In this document: positions 19,368 through 28,110 of the stretch, in pieces | Layout: the number at the start of each line of letters is the position of its first letter | How positions within the stretch are numbered: the first letter of the stretch is position 1 | NCBI GenBank assembly: GCA_947503005.1 | Contig: CANNCA010000003.1 | Coordinates: 124,001-188,000 of the forward strand | Origin: an uncultured Flavobacteriaceae bacterium | GTDB lineage: Bacteria; Bacteroidota; Bacteroidia; Flavobacteriales; Flavobacteriaceae | Direction: 5' to 3' | Length of the DNA: 64,000 nt | The notes under the pieces: generated by a model | The model's database searches: none | Seen by the model: only the letters and a program-made list of their open reading frames with translations | Told to the model about the DNA's origin: nothing | Program-made: the position numbers and the translations under genes

Positions 19368-19508
19368 ATCTATGGATATATTTAAAATTCTTTGTACTAT
19401 CGGGGTGCGAAATTACCATTTTCTTTTTACCTGTTCAAATTTATTGTAACAGTTAAAAATGGAGGTAATTCTTTCTAAATAAATTAATTGAAATGTATTT
19501 ACACTCCC

Positions 19509-20798
19509 TTAATCCTTATCTAAGACCTGTACTTTCACTAAGTCGATTTTGGTGTTGGATACTTCTAAAATGGTGAATAGGAAATTCTCTAGTGAAATTT
19601 CAGTATCCTGTTCCGGAATTTCACCTGTTTCATTGACAATAAGACCTCCCAAGGTTTCGTATTCATCACCCTCAGGAAGTTCAAGCCTATAGTTCTCATT
19701 TAGGTAGTCTACTTCCAGTCTTGCCGAAAAGGTGAACGTATTTTCGCTTAGCTGCTCCTCCAACAAATCAGTTGAATCGTGTTCATCTTCAATCTCCCCG
19801 AAGAGTTCTTCAACAATATCTTCAACGGTCATGATACCTGAAGTACCTCCGTATTCATCCAAAACCACCGCAATACTTTTTCTTTTTTTAGTCAAAACAT
19901 TCAAAATGTCCTGTATTAACATCGTCTCGGGAACGAACTCCACGGGCCGAAGAATACTTTTCACAGTTTTTGGTTTTTTGAACATTTCATAAGAATGCAC
20001 ATACCCAATGATATTATCAACGGTATCCTTAAAAATCAAAATTTTAGAATAGCCTGTATCGGTAAAAAGTTTGGTCAAGTTTTTGGGGGTTTCGTGCAAT
20101 TCAACAGCCGTAATTTCAGTTCTTGGAACCATCACTTCACGGGCCTTGACAGCACTGAATTCCAATGCGTTTTGAAAAATTTGTATTTCCGAGTCTACCT
20201 CATCTTCTTCTTCCACTGCTTCCATCTGTTCAGTGATATAGTCTCCTAATTCTAATTTACTGAATGCCAATTGCACTTCATCACCCTGGGTTTTGAAAAA
20301 AGCTTTTAATATAAAATCGGATATTTTAATTACAAAATCAGAAATCAACGAAAACAGCACGTAGAAGATATACGCCGGCACGGCAAGTACTTTAAGTAAG
20401 GTGTTCGAGTAAATTTGAAACAGCACTTTTGGCAGAAACTCAGCAGTAAGTAAAATAATGATGGTCGAAATAATGGTCTTGGTCACAAGGCTGAACTCAT
20501 TCAAATACTCCAAAAAGGGGATATCTCCCGAAGTCGAAAGGCTTAGTATCCAATCGGTCAAAAAATCGCCCATGAAAATACCATAGATGACCAAAGCAAT
20601 ATTGTTGCCGATAAGCATCGTGGCAATAAACTTAGAAGGTTTCTTGGTTAGGAGCGTCAAAATTTTTGCCAAAAAGCCTTCCTGCTTTTTTTCTATCTCT
20701 ATATGGATTTTATTCGCCGATATAAAAGCAATCTCCATCCCTGAAAAGAAAGCAGAAAACAATAGAGAAAGTACAATAATGAGTATTGAGGTATCCAA
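19509..20798 (-). CDS. CorC/HlyC (CNNM) family membrane protein with CBS domains
   Basis: A 429-residue protein with an N-terminal DUF21 membrane domain (about residues 1-180, four hydrophobic segments), a CBS pair (about 205-330) and a CorC_HlyC C-terminal domain (about 340-425). VLDEYGGTSGI and VEDIVEELFGEIEDEHD are diagnostic. The family is linked to magnesium or cobalt export and is loosely called hemolysin. Within Flavobacteriia it resembles GldE, but the position beside lptC rather than gldD argues for the general paralogue. It lies 2 bases downstream of the small membrane protein gene. Confidence 0.9.
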   Translation of the reverse strand: MDTSILIIVLSLLFSAFFSGMEIAFISANKIHIEIEKKQEGFLAKILTLLTKKPSKFIATMLIGNNIALVIYGIFMGDFLTDWILSLSTSGDIPFLEYLNEFSLVTKTIISTIIILLTAEFLPKVLFQIYSNTLLKVLAVPAYIFYVLFSLISDFVIKISDFILKAFFKTQGDEVQLAFSKLELGDYITEQMEAVEEEDEVDSEIQIFQNALEFSAVKAREVMVPRTEITAVELHETPKNLTKLFTDTGYSKILIFKDTVDNIIGYVHSYEMFKKPKTVKSILRPVEFVPETMLIQDILNVLTKKRKSIAVVLDEYGGTSGIMTVEDIVEELFGEIEDEHDSTDLLEEQLSENTFTFSARLEVDYLNENYRLELPEGDEYETLGGLIVNETGEIPEQDTEISLENFLFTILEVSNTKIDLVKVQVLDKD

Positions 20799-20800
20799 AA

Positions 20801-21004
20801 CTATTGTTGGTTATCGCGTTTTCGTTGCTCAAACTTTTTCAGGTAGTGTCTTCTAAAAAAGAACATAAAGCCAGTAATTACTGCCAAAAACACAAAGATG
20901 TAAGCTCTTGATCGATCTGTATTCCAAGTATTGAAGGCCATAATGGCTGATAGAATCGCAACCACCAGATTAACATAAATAGTGTATTTAAGGTATTTAT
21001 TCAT
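20801..21004 (-). CDS. Small two-helix membrane protein, function unknown
   Basis: A 67-residue protein with two hydrophobic segments (about residues 8-24 and 34-50) and a basic C-terminal tail (RRHYLKKFEQRKRD). It overlaps the end of lptC by 8 bases and ends 2 bases before the CorC-like gene, so it is tightly translationally coupled. I do not recognise a named family. The compact arrangement with lptC suggests an envelope role and makes a spurious ORF unlikely. Confidence 0.75.
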   Translation of the reverse strand: MNKYLKYTIYVNLVVAILSAIMAFNTWNTDRSRAYIFVFLAVITGFMFFFRRHYLKKFEQRKRDNQQ

Positions 21005-21623
21005 TAGTCTCTTCTTTTAGGTCTTCGTCTTTTATCAACATTAGTCCGTAGGTTTTATGTGCGCTAACATAACTGAGGCTCTTGTCATATTTAAGATCCA
21101 TGCCTTCGCCATCCATTATGGTGCCTTCTTCTGGATTCGTATACTTGAATTTTTCTTGAGTGAATATCCATTCATTGGTTTGATCATAGAACAGCTGGGG
21201 AGCTTCCAACTTCTTTCCATCATAACCATCTACCACCACATTGCCCTGTAAATCTATTAAATTCGTGGCGGAATATATAATACCGTAATCGGCACTTATG
21301 ACACTTTTTCGATTTTCAGCGTCATAAATATCCAGAACCAAGCCATTGGGAAAAGTTCTATATGGAAATTTAAGATTGGTGAAATCTTCACTAATCGGAC
21401 TTGTCAGTACCGAAATAACCTTGGATGATTTCACATCTTCCGAATCCAGGTTTTCGCGCAATTCGGTGTATGTCAAAACAAAGTTTTCGCCAATACCTTG
21501 GGGAAATATTTTCTTTTGAGCCTCTTCCCCAACTCTTTTGTAGGTATCGGAACACGACCAAAAAAGCATTGCCATGAAAATCATGGCAATGCTTAAAATA
21601 TTCTTCTCAAAGAATTTATTCAT
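20997..21623 (-). CDS. lptC: LPS export periplasmic protein LptC, lipoprotein type
   Basis: A 208-residue protein of the LptC/OstA-like family, which carries lipopolysaccharide from the LptBFG transporter to LptA across the periplasm. The signal ends in a lipobox Cys near residue 24 (LFWSC), so this version is a lipoprotein. The rest is the beta-jellyroll pattern, with ENRKSVISADYGIIYSATNLIDLQGNVVV split over alternating strands (about residues 108-137), typical of Bacteroidota LptC. It follows the TPR gene by one base and overlaps the small membrane gene. Confidence 0.88.
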   Translation of the reverse strand: MNKFFEKNILSIAMIFMAMLFWSCSDTYKRVGEEAQKKIFPQGIGENFVLTYTELRENLDSEDVKSSKVISVLTSPISEDFTNLKFPYRTFPNGLVLDIYDAENRKSVISADYGIIYSATNLIDLQGNVVVDGYDGKKLEAPQLFYDQTNEWIFTQEKFKYTNPEEGTIMDGEGMDLKYDKSLSYVSAHKTYGLMLIKDEDLKEETNE

Positions 21624-21624
21624 T

Positions 21625-22998
21625 TTACAAATTAGGCACTTTTATACTGCCACCGGCCCAACAACTGAATGATACCGTCTTACCAGCCATACCTGCTTCA
21701 AAAATCATCGCCTTGGTCGGGGCCCTTTCACTGTAGCTAGCAGCTGACTTGCTCGCCGTAGAACTTAAGGAAGGATCCACACGACCTGCCCTTCTGGCCA
21801 TATCCGCGGCTTTCCAATACATGGCACGTTTCTCAAAAGTAGTGCTGCCACAGTCGTTAGCACTAGAAGCATACAAATTAGCGATTAAAAGATATGCACG
21901 ACCATTTGATGAATTGGCATCGATCGCTTTTTGAGCATATTTGCGCGCTGTAGACTTGCTGCCTTTCCTCTTATTGATTACAGCAACTTTATAGGCGATA
22001 TTCGAACGTTTTCTGGCATCACTCTCCAATGAAAGTGCTTTATCAAAGTCTACCAGAGCTCCTTTCGAGTCTCCATTTTTCATTTTTAAAGTACCTCCGT
22101 AAACGTAAGCATCCGCTGAAGGATCCAAAGCTAACTGCGCTTCGAATAACTTCTGGAACATTGGGTCATCAGTACATTCTTTGTTGAACATCAAGCCCAC
22201 AGCTCTTTTCACCCAAACCACATTGGTTTTATTCTGTTCAAAGGTCTTTTCGTATAAAGGTATAAGGTTACCACAATCGGCTAACGGCCCTAATTTAGAA
22301 TCAATACTACCAGCAATCTTACCAAAAGATTCTGAGTTAGTATTGGCAGCTTTAAACTGCTTTTTCTCCTTTGAAGTCAAAGTTCCTGCCTCTTCCTTAG
22401 GAAGTAATTTTGAAATCACTTCTGTAAGTTTGGCATTCTCATCTTCAATCTTTTCCGTCACATTATCGTAGACGTCAAAAACTTCTTGAAGATCTTTTTT
22501 TCCAGCCTTGTGCAAATCGACCAAACTAGAAAAGTATAGGTAAAGTGCCTTCGGGTTTTTAAAATTGGCTAAATCTTCGTTAAAGCCCTTATCCAGCATC
22601 GAATAGATTTCATCATCTGCAATCATTTTGTTGTCATATTTCAACAACACCTTATCAATGATTACGGAAGCAAGCTTGGCTTTCTTTGGAAAATATTTCA
22701 TACTGCCATCGAAAAGCGCCATAAGATCATTAATGTAACCATCTTTCTCCGCGCCAGAAGACTTCTTGATTTTGTCCTTTAATATTCTTTCCCCATAAAG
22801 GAAATTTGCATAATTCAATTCAGGACAAGTTTCATACACCATTTTCCATGGAGTATAGGCCGCATCGTAGTTTTTAACTTTTACATGCTCGGTGTAAATT
22901 GAAAGATTGGTCATACACTCCGGATTTTGAGCCTGAGCATTACCCATCATCATACATCCTAAAAGCATAAAGACCGTAGAGTAGAATTTTGTTTTCAT
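21625..22998 (-). CDS. Periplasmic tetratricopeptide repeat protein
   Basis: A 457-residue exported protein: the first about 23 residues are a cleavable signal ending in AQA. Helical TPR-like units are visible throughout, clearest at about residues 285-390 (LALDPSADAYVYGGTLK, then DFDKALSLES, then ARKYAQKAIDAN). No catalytic motif is seen, so it is probably a scaffold for protein interactions in the periplasm. It lies between an outer membrane barrel gene and lptC in one minus-strand run, which suggests a part in outer membrane biogenesis. The exact partner is unknown. Confidence 0.85.
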   Translation of the reverse strand: MKTKFYSTVFMLLGCMMMGNAQAQNPECMTNLSIYTEHVKVKNYDAAYTPWKMVYETCPELNYANFLYGERILKDKIKKSSGAEKDGYINDLMALFDGSMKYFPKKAKLASVIIDKVLLKYDNKMIADDEIYSMLDKGFNEDLANFKNPKALYLYFSSLVDLHKAGKKDLQEVFDVYDNVTEKIEDENAKLTEVISKLLPKEEAGTLTSKEKKQFKAANTNSESFGKIAGSIDSKLGPLADCGNLIPLYEKTFEQNKTNVVWVKRAVGLMFNKECTDDPMFQKLFEAQLALDPSADAYVYGGTLKMKNGDSKGALVDFDKALSLESDARKRSNIAYKVAVINKRKGSKSTARKYAQKAIDANSSNGRAYLLIANLYASSANDCGSTTFEKRAMYWKAADMARRAGRVDPSLSSTASKSAASYSERAPTKAMIFEAGMAGKTVSFSCWAGGSIKVPNL

Positions 22999-23038
22999 TT
23001 TGATATCAGTTTAAAGTGGTTAATGTACTAAATTTTTT

Positions 23039-24346
23039 TCAGTTTATTTTTGCCTTGCGGAACCATTGGTCATTCAACGAAAGACCTATATTAATCTGAA
23101 AGTATCCTTCTTCAATTAAATTAGCATCTGTTGTGCCTCGTTTTCCAAATTCAAAACCGAGATTAAGGTTTGAAAAACTTCTGCTCAGCGGTAGTCCAAC
23201 TCCAAAAGTTATGCCAAAGTTGTCAATTTCAGTGTCATTGACCATCATACCGGTGTTTTCCATTCGTAAACCTGCACGATAGGTGATTCTTTGAAAATAC
23301 TTGAATGAAGTATGGTCCGGAACATAAAATCCGCCAAAAGCAATAGTGCTTGCCTGTTGATACTGCAAGTTGTCGAATTGTAAAAAAGGATTCACGTAAT
23401 CGCCTAAATCTTGAAAGCTATATTCAGCCCCTAAAAACCATTTCGAATCCTCACCAAAACCAAGTCCCAAAGTAGTAGTTGTGGGTATTTTCACCTCGGT
23501 TTCCTTTAGTCCACTAGCCTCTAAGTTCACTTCAGAAACTTCAAGCTCCGTACCCAAAACAGGACTCTGATCATCAGCCACTACCGAACCGATTCGCTGC
23601 TTATTACGTGCCGTAAGGTTTGCCTGCGTATTTACACGGATAGAAGTGTGTAATCTATATTTATCCTTAAATCTTGGCGTATAGTTCAAAGCGTAGTTCA
23701 AGTCAGCACCGTTTATTCTGGACTCTCTTTCATCGAACGTAGCCAACTGTACATTTTCAACCAATTGCAGTCGTTCGCTTTCCAAAGTGCCAAAATTAAA
23801 ATTCGCTGTGACCCCTATCCTAAGATTCGGGGTGATTCCCCAACCTATTGATCCGTACACCCTATTAAGACCTCCCGTTCCGCTATATCTATTTGTAATT
23901 AAAGTACCCGCTTCATCGTCTTGTTGAATAATCGATTCTAAGTTATAACCTACTGATGATAGCGGCATAATACCAAAGCCAACGCCCAAATTCTCACGCA
24001 GTGTAAAGGCAAGGGCCAAATAATCCAAATTAGTCAAACGGCTGTTCTCTTCGGCGGACGCACTTTTCAAGGTCAGCTGTTTGTATGAAATACCAGCTGT
24101 ATAAGTCGTTAACCCAAAAGTTTCCCCAAACCGAACACCTAAATCCGAATAGGCCGCAGGATTTTGTAGGTTCACGTGAATACTATCAGTATACATACCT
24201 ATGCCGCCCATCATTTGGTTCTCGACCGTGGTCGCAGACCTCAATTCACCAATACCGAAATAGGAATAAGGGGATACCGTACCATCTTGAGCATACGAGC
24301 CAAAACAGGCCAGACATACTATTGCAAATCCAATTTTTTTGATCAT
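23039..24346 (-). CDS. Outer membrane beta-barrel protein
   Basis: A 435-residue exported protein with a signal peptide of about 19 residues (cut after SYA). The mature part begins GTVSPYSYFGIGELRSA and continues as alternating strands with many Gly/aromatic turns. It resembles the FadL/PorV-like barrels common in Bacteroidota. The start codon directly follows the coaX stop with no gap, so the two are co-translated. The substrate is unknown; a role in outer membrane transport or as a structural barrel is inference. Confidence 0.8.
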   Translation of the reverse strand: MIKKIGFAIVCLACFGSYAQDGTVSPYSYFGIGELRSATTVENQMMGGIGMYTDSIHVNLQNPAAYSDLGVRFGETFGLTTYTAGISYKQLTLKSASAEENSRLTNLDYLALAFTLRENLGVGFGIMPLSSVGYNLESIIQQDDEAGTLITNRYSGTGGLNRVYGSIGWGITPNLRIGVTANFNFGTLESERLQLVENVQLATFDERESRINGADLNYALNYTPRFKDKYRLHTSIRVNTQANLTARNKQRIGSVVADDQSPVLGTELEVSEVNLEASGLKETEVKIPTTTTLGLGFGEDSKWFLGAEYSFQDLGDYVNPFLQFDNLQYQQASTIAFGGFYVPDHTSFKYFQRITYRAGLRMENTGMMVNDTEIDNFGITFGVGLPLSRSFSNLNLGFEFGKRGTTDANLIEEGYFQINIGLSLNDQWFRKAKIN

Positions 24347-25075
24347 TCAGTGCTTGTTGTATTCCAGCAAGTAGTTAAGTCCCCTAAGGAGAAATTTGGA
24401 ATCCGCAAATATGGTATTTTTTAATCGTTTTGACAAAAATTGGGCGTCACCGCCTGTTAAAATAACTGTTAAATCTGCAAAACGTGATTTATATTGGTCG
24501 ATTAACCCATCGATTTCGGCAGAGACGCCGTTGACAACCCCACTGTGCATGCTGCTCTCGGTTGAATTTCCGATAAGGTCTAAAGGTGTTTCTTTCTCCA
24601 ATAAAGGTAATTTCGAGGTCTGTTCATGCATGGCTTTGTAGCGCATATTAATTCCAGGTGAAATAGCACCCCCAAGATATTCTCCATAGTCATTAACCAT
24701 GTCATAGGTGATACAGGTACCGGCATCGATCGCCAAGGTATTACTGTTTGGATTATGATAAAATGAAGCCGTTGCCAATGCTATTCGGTCAACACCTAAA
24801 GTTTGTGGAGTAGCATATGAATTTTTAAAAGGCACCTTTGTGGTTCGGTCTAAGATTTGAACTTCACAAAAAACCGAGAGTGCTGCCAGTTCTTTGAAAT
24901 CAAACTTACCGACTGAGGAAACAATACCATGACCAATATCAGTATATTGACCGAAGATCTCTTTGACTTTTTCGATTAGCCTTGTATGTTCTATCGCTTC
25001 ATCGTACAGTAGTCTACCTCGACGAAAAACGGCCAACTTGGTCGAAGTATTTCCAACATCGATAATTAAGTTCAT
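24347..25075 (-). CDS. coaX: Type III pantothenate kinase
   Basis: CoaX phosphorylates pantothenate in the first step of coenzyme A synthesis. The 242 residues carry the ASKHA-fold motifs of this type: IDVGNTSTKLA at residues 4-14 (phosphate 1), TLGVDRIALA near 92, AIDAGTCITYD near 116 and GGAISPGI near 134. It is the first gene of the minus-strand envelope run and abuts the barrel gene. Upstream is the divergent tRNA-Phe gene. Confidence 0.95.
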   Translation of the reverse strand: MNLIIDVGNTSTKLAVFRRGRLLYDEAIEHTRLIEKVKEIFGQYTDIGHGIVSSVGKFDFKELAALSVFCEVQILDRTTKVPFKNSYATPQTLGVDRIALATASFYHNPNSNTLAIDAGTCITYDMVNDYGEYLGGAISPGINMRYKAMHEQTSKLPLLEKETPLDLIGNSTESSMHSGVVNGVSAEIDGLIDQYKSRFADLTVILTGGDAQFLSKRLKNTIFADSKFLLRGLNYLLEYNKH

Positions 25076-25202
25076 ATTTCAAAGATCATATATTCAGCTA
25101 AAAAAACCTCTTGTTCTTCCTATAAAAGGTACTATTTTCCGTTCAGAGCAAAAACATTAATTGCAATCAATGAAAAAACAATTTCCTTTTTTCTTGTTTT
25201 TG

Positions 25203-25233
25203 TTTGTATATCCTAAATTTGAAATTATATTTG
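25203..25233 (+). promoter_or_regulatory. Promoter of tRNA-Phe (TTTG-N19-TATATTTG)
   Basis: TTTG at 25203-25206 and TATATTTG at 25226-25233 are separated by exactly 19 bases, a perfect match to the Bacteroidota housekeeping promoter. Transcription should start near 25240, about 12 bases before the tRNA. Confidence 0.8.
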
Positions 25234-25251
25234 CAGCCCATTTTAGGGTAT

Positions 25252-25324
25252 GGTGCCTTAGCTCAGTTGGTAGAGCAATGGACTGAAAATCCATGTGTCC
25301 CTGGTTCGATTCCTGGAGGCACCA
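25252..25324 (+). tRNA. tRNA-Phe (anticodon GAA)
   Basis: A full 73-base cloverleaf: acceptor arms GGTGCCT / AGGCACC, D-arm GCTCAGTTGGTAGAGC, anticodon stem ATGGA / TCCAT with loop CTGAAAA and anticodon GAA at 25285-25287, T-arm CTGGTTCGATTCCTGG, and discriminator A. CCA is not encoded. A promoter and a terminator flank it, so it is a single-gene unit. Confidence 0.97.
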
Positions 25325-25328
25325 CATT

Positions 25329-25362
25329 AAAAACCGCAACTTTAACTAGTCGCGGTTTTTTT
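25329..25362 (+). terminator. Terminator of tRNA-Phe
   Basis: AAAAACCGC (25329-25337) pairs with GCGGTTTTT (25352-25360), followed by more T. It starts 5 bases after the tRNA. Confidence 0.85.
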
Positions 25363-25398
25363 GTTTCTTTACTTTCAAACTTTTTCAAACCGCAACAA

Positions 25399-25845
25399 AT
25401 GATTGTTCAAACATTGAGTAAGCTCTTTAAAAGAGACCTAAATAGGTTAAAAGCCGAAGTAGAAGCCTATACAGCCGAGGATAAGTTATGGCTTTCCGCA
25501 ACGGGAATTTCCAATTGTGGCGGCAACCTTTGTTTACACCTCATCGGCAACCTCAATGCATTTATCGGAGCGGAACTAGGCAACACGGGCTATGTACGCC
25601 AACGTGAGCTCGAATTTTCTCAAAAAAATGTGCCAAGAGTAGAATTGATCTCACAAATCGAAAATACCATCCAGATGGTGGATTCTACTTTAGAAAAGCT
25701 ATCCGAAGAAAACCTCAATAATGAATACCCGCTTATAGTCTTAAAAGAAAAGATGACCACTGGGTTTTTTCTAATGTATTTAACGACTCATCTTGCCTAT
25801 CACTTAGGGCAGGTCAATTACCACCGCCGATTGTTGGATCATTAA
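25399..25845 (+). CDS. DinB/DUF1572-like four-helix protein
   Basis: A 148-residue protein of the DinB/YfiT-like metal-binding superfamily. The longer open frame runs back through the tRNA and its terminator, so I place the start at the ATG at 25399, just past the terminator. Visible features are a four-helix pattern and a likely metal triad made of His47 (LCLHLIGN) with His131 and His135 (THLAYHLGQ). Family members are thiol-dependent transferases or hydrolases, but the activity here is unknown. The kinase gene follows after 10 bases. Confidence 0.8.
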   Translation: MIVQTLSKLFKRDLNRLKAEVEAYTAEDKLWLSATGISNCGGNLCLHLIGNLNAFIGAELGNTGYVRQRELEFSQKNVPRVELISQIENTIQMVDSTLEKLSEENLNNEYPLIVLKEKMTTGFFLMYLTTHLAYHLGQVNYHRRLLDH

Positions 25846-25855
25846 AAATAGCACA

Positions 25856-26827
25856 TTGAAAAATTTAGATTGCAATACGCCCATTCCAGAACTACAAGAC
25901 TATTTAATATCTAGAGGATGGATGGACTCCAGCGAGGAAATTTCATCCTTAGAAAAACCCGGCGAGGGCAATATGAATGTTGTACTTCGAATCAAAACGA
26001 ACAAACGATCCTTTATTTTAAAACAATCTAGGCCCTTTGTACAAAAATACCAACAGATCGAGGCACCTTTAGATCGCATTGCTGTTGAATATGATTTTTA
26101 CAAGACTGTGAGCAGTGAAGCTTTGCAACCACATCTCCCTGAAATTTTGGGATATGATGCAAAAAATCATGTGCTGCTAATGGAAGATTTGGGCCATTGT
26201 GATGATTTGTCTTCAATTTACTCGAGTCGCAGCATAGATGCCAATAATTTGAAAAAACTAGTCAATGTCCTTGGGCTGATTCATCAAAACGAAGTGCCTG
26301 AAGACTTTCCTGAGAATTCAGAAATGCGCCAACTAAACCATCAGCACATATTCGTACTTCCCTTTTTGGAGGACAATGGTTTTCAATTAGATGATATACA
26401 AGATGGATTGCAAGCCCTTTCCTTGAGTTATAAGAAGGATGAAAAGCTTAAATATATTATCAATGAGATGGGGAACCTCTACCTATCTAAGGGCGAAACC
26501 CTTCTGCATGGCGACTACTACCCTGGAAGTTGGATGACTGAAGCGGATAACCTTTACATTATCGACCCGGAATTCGGTTTTGCCGGTTTTGCGGAATTCG
26601 ATTTGGGAGTAATGGTGGCCCATACAATTATAGCTACTGCTGATGAGAGGTATCTCGAAACAATTATTGATTTATATAGTAGAAATGCGGACAAGTCTTT
26701 AGTTAAAAAAGTAGCGGGTATCGAAATAATGCGACGCTTGATAGGTTTAGCACAACTACCTTTGGAGCATACTATAGCGGAAAAACAGTACCTTTTACAA
26801 ACAGCACATGAAATGATTTTGTCATGA
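25856..26827 (+). CDS. Aminoglycoside phosphotransferase-like small-molecule kinase
   Basis: A 323-residue APH-fold kinase. The start is a TTG, since there is no earlier in-frame ATG and later Met codons would cut into the conserved N-terminal lobe. The nucleotide-binding lobe shows GEGNMNVV near residue 38 and the Lys of FILKQSRP near 59. The catalytic loop is LLHGDYYPGSWM near 216 and the metal motif IDPEFGFAG near 235. The phrase EGNMNVVLR resembles methylthioribose kinases, but the substrate is not proved. It overlaps the next gene by 4 bases (ATGA), so the two are coupled. Confidence 0.82.
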   Translation: MKNLDCNTPIPELQDYLISRGWMDSSEEISSLEKPGEGNMNVVLRIKTNKRSFILKQSRPFVQKYQQIEAPLDRIAVEYDFYKTVSSEALQPHLPEILGYDAKNHVLLMEDLGHCDDLSSIYSSRSIDANNLKKLVNVLGLIHQNEVPEDFPENSEMRQLNHQHIFVLPFLEDNGFQLDDIQDGLQALSLSYKKDEKLKYIINEMGNLYLSKGETLLHGDYYPGSWMTEADNLYIIDPEFGFAGFAEFDLGVMVAHTIIATADERYLETIIDLYSRNADKSLVKKVAGIEIMRRLIGLAQLPLEHTIAEKQYLLQTAHEMILS

Positions 26828-28110
26828 TAAAGTATTTTTTCTTTTTAAGTTGTTTTCTAATCGCGTGTTCGTCCTGCAAGGAGAAAAGTCCTGAAATCGA
26901 ACTAAGTTCCCCAAAAAAAGTGGCGTATGCGGAAGACACCTTACAACTTTCAAAAGAGGAACGCTACGACAAAATTCTAGGGGCTTTGGTAGGTTCCGCC
27001 ATAGGTGATGCTATGGGTGCTTCGACCGAGATGTGGCATCGAAAAGACATTCAACTCAAATATGGCTACATCACGGGCCTGACCCCTGCTGTTCGCGAAC
27101 AATCGCCCGAAGGAACTTGGGAACACAATTTAACGGCCGGTGCAACTACGGATGACACCCGATGGAAATACCTTATGGTCAAATACCTATCGGCTCACAA
27201 ATCAGATAGAAACGCATCGACCTTCGCCAAATTTATAACCGATTATTATGGAGGTCTGGTCGAGACTCTCGACAAAACTGAGATGAAGACCGACCCCGAC
27301 TTGCTAGATGCTCAAATCGAAAAAATAGATTGGGTTAAAGAATGGGCACGTGTAGCCCTGGCCTACCAAAGAAGTGCTGAGGAGTACCAGAAAGCTCAAA
27401 ATAGGTTCTATGGGGGTGAAATGTCTTGTGCGGGGCAATTGTATACACCCATGTTCGGTCTGGTGGCGGAAACTCCGGAAGATGCCTATTCTATTGCGTA
27501 CGACCATGCTATTTTTGATTTAGGCTATGCGAAGGATATTTCGGCCTTGGTCTCGGCAATGACACAAATGGCCCTGCGCACTCAAAATATGGACTCCATT
27601 CTCAACACCGCTATCTTCGTTGACCCCAACGGATATCAAGATAGCAGATTGGTAGGGCGAATTGCTTCCGCAACGTCCGACGAAGCTATCAAAAAAGTTT
27701 TGGCCATAAAACAACTCTTGCTTGTCGATTCCTTGGTGACAAAAGATACCTTACTTTTTAGAATGCCGAAAGGTTTTCAAGGCTCCCAAAAAGATTGGGT
27801 CCGACAAGAAATGGTATACCGTCTATTAGAAAAAGACGAAAAGGCCATCGCTTTTCACTCCGGTGAAATATGGCAAATACTGGTTATCGGTATGCAGTTC
27901 GGGGAAGGAGACTTTCAAAAAACATTACAATTTATCGTCAATTATGGCCGTGATAATGATACCGTTGCCGCTGTCGCGGGAATGATTCTTGGCGCAAAAG
28001 ACGGTTTTGGCAATTTACCAAAAACGCTTCGCGAAGAAGTTGTCAAGGTAAGTCGAGAACAAATGGGTATCGACTTGGAGTCATTGGCGGAAGAAATGGT
28101 AAATCAATAG
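26824..28110 (+). CDS. ADP-ribosylglycohydrolase family lipoprotein
   Basis: A 428-residue protein of the ARH (DraG-like) family, which removes ADP-ribose or related N- or O-glycosides using two magnesium ions. The N-terminus is an SPII signal with Cys15 (LIAC), so it acts outside the cytoplasm. The first metal motif is TTDDT at residues 108-112; the second is DNDT at 377-380 followed by VAAVAGMILGA. The fold motif GALVGSAIGDAMGA lies at 53-66. An exported ARH protein is notable because known cytosolic members act on protein or nucleic acid. It is coupled to the kinase gene and ends base-to-base with the convergent GH32 gene. Confidence 0.88.
   Translation: MIKYFFFLSCFLIACSSCKEKSPEIELSSPKKVAYAEDTLQLSKEERYDKILGALVGSAIGDAMGASTEMWHRKDIQLKYGYITGLTPAVREQSPEGTWEHNLTAGATTDDTRWKYLMVKYLSAHKSDRNASTFAKFITDYYGGLVETLDKTEMKTDPDLLDAQIEKIDWVKEWARVALAYQRSAEEYQKAQNRFYGGEMSCAGQLYTPMFGLVAETPEDAYSIAYDHAIFDLGYAKDISALVSAMTQMALRTQNMDSILNTAIFVDPNGYQDSRLVGRIASATSDEAIKKVLAIKQLLLVDSLVTKDTLLFRMPKGFQGSQKDWVRQEMVYRLLEKDEKAIAFHSGEIWQILVIGMQFGEGDFQKTLQFIVNYGRDNDTVAAVAGMILGAKDGFGNLPKTLREEVVKVSREQMGIDLESLAEEMVNQ

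Noticed and set aside
25204-25398. N-terminal extension of the DinB-like frame
   Set aside because: It runs through the promoter, tRNA-Phe gene and terminator, so the start must be the ATG at 25399.
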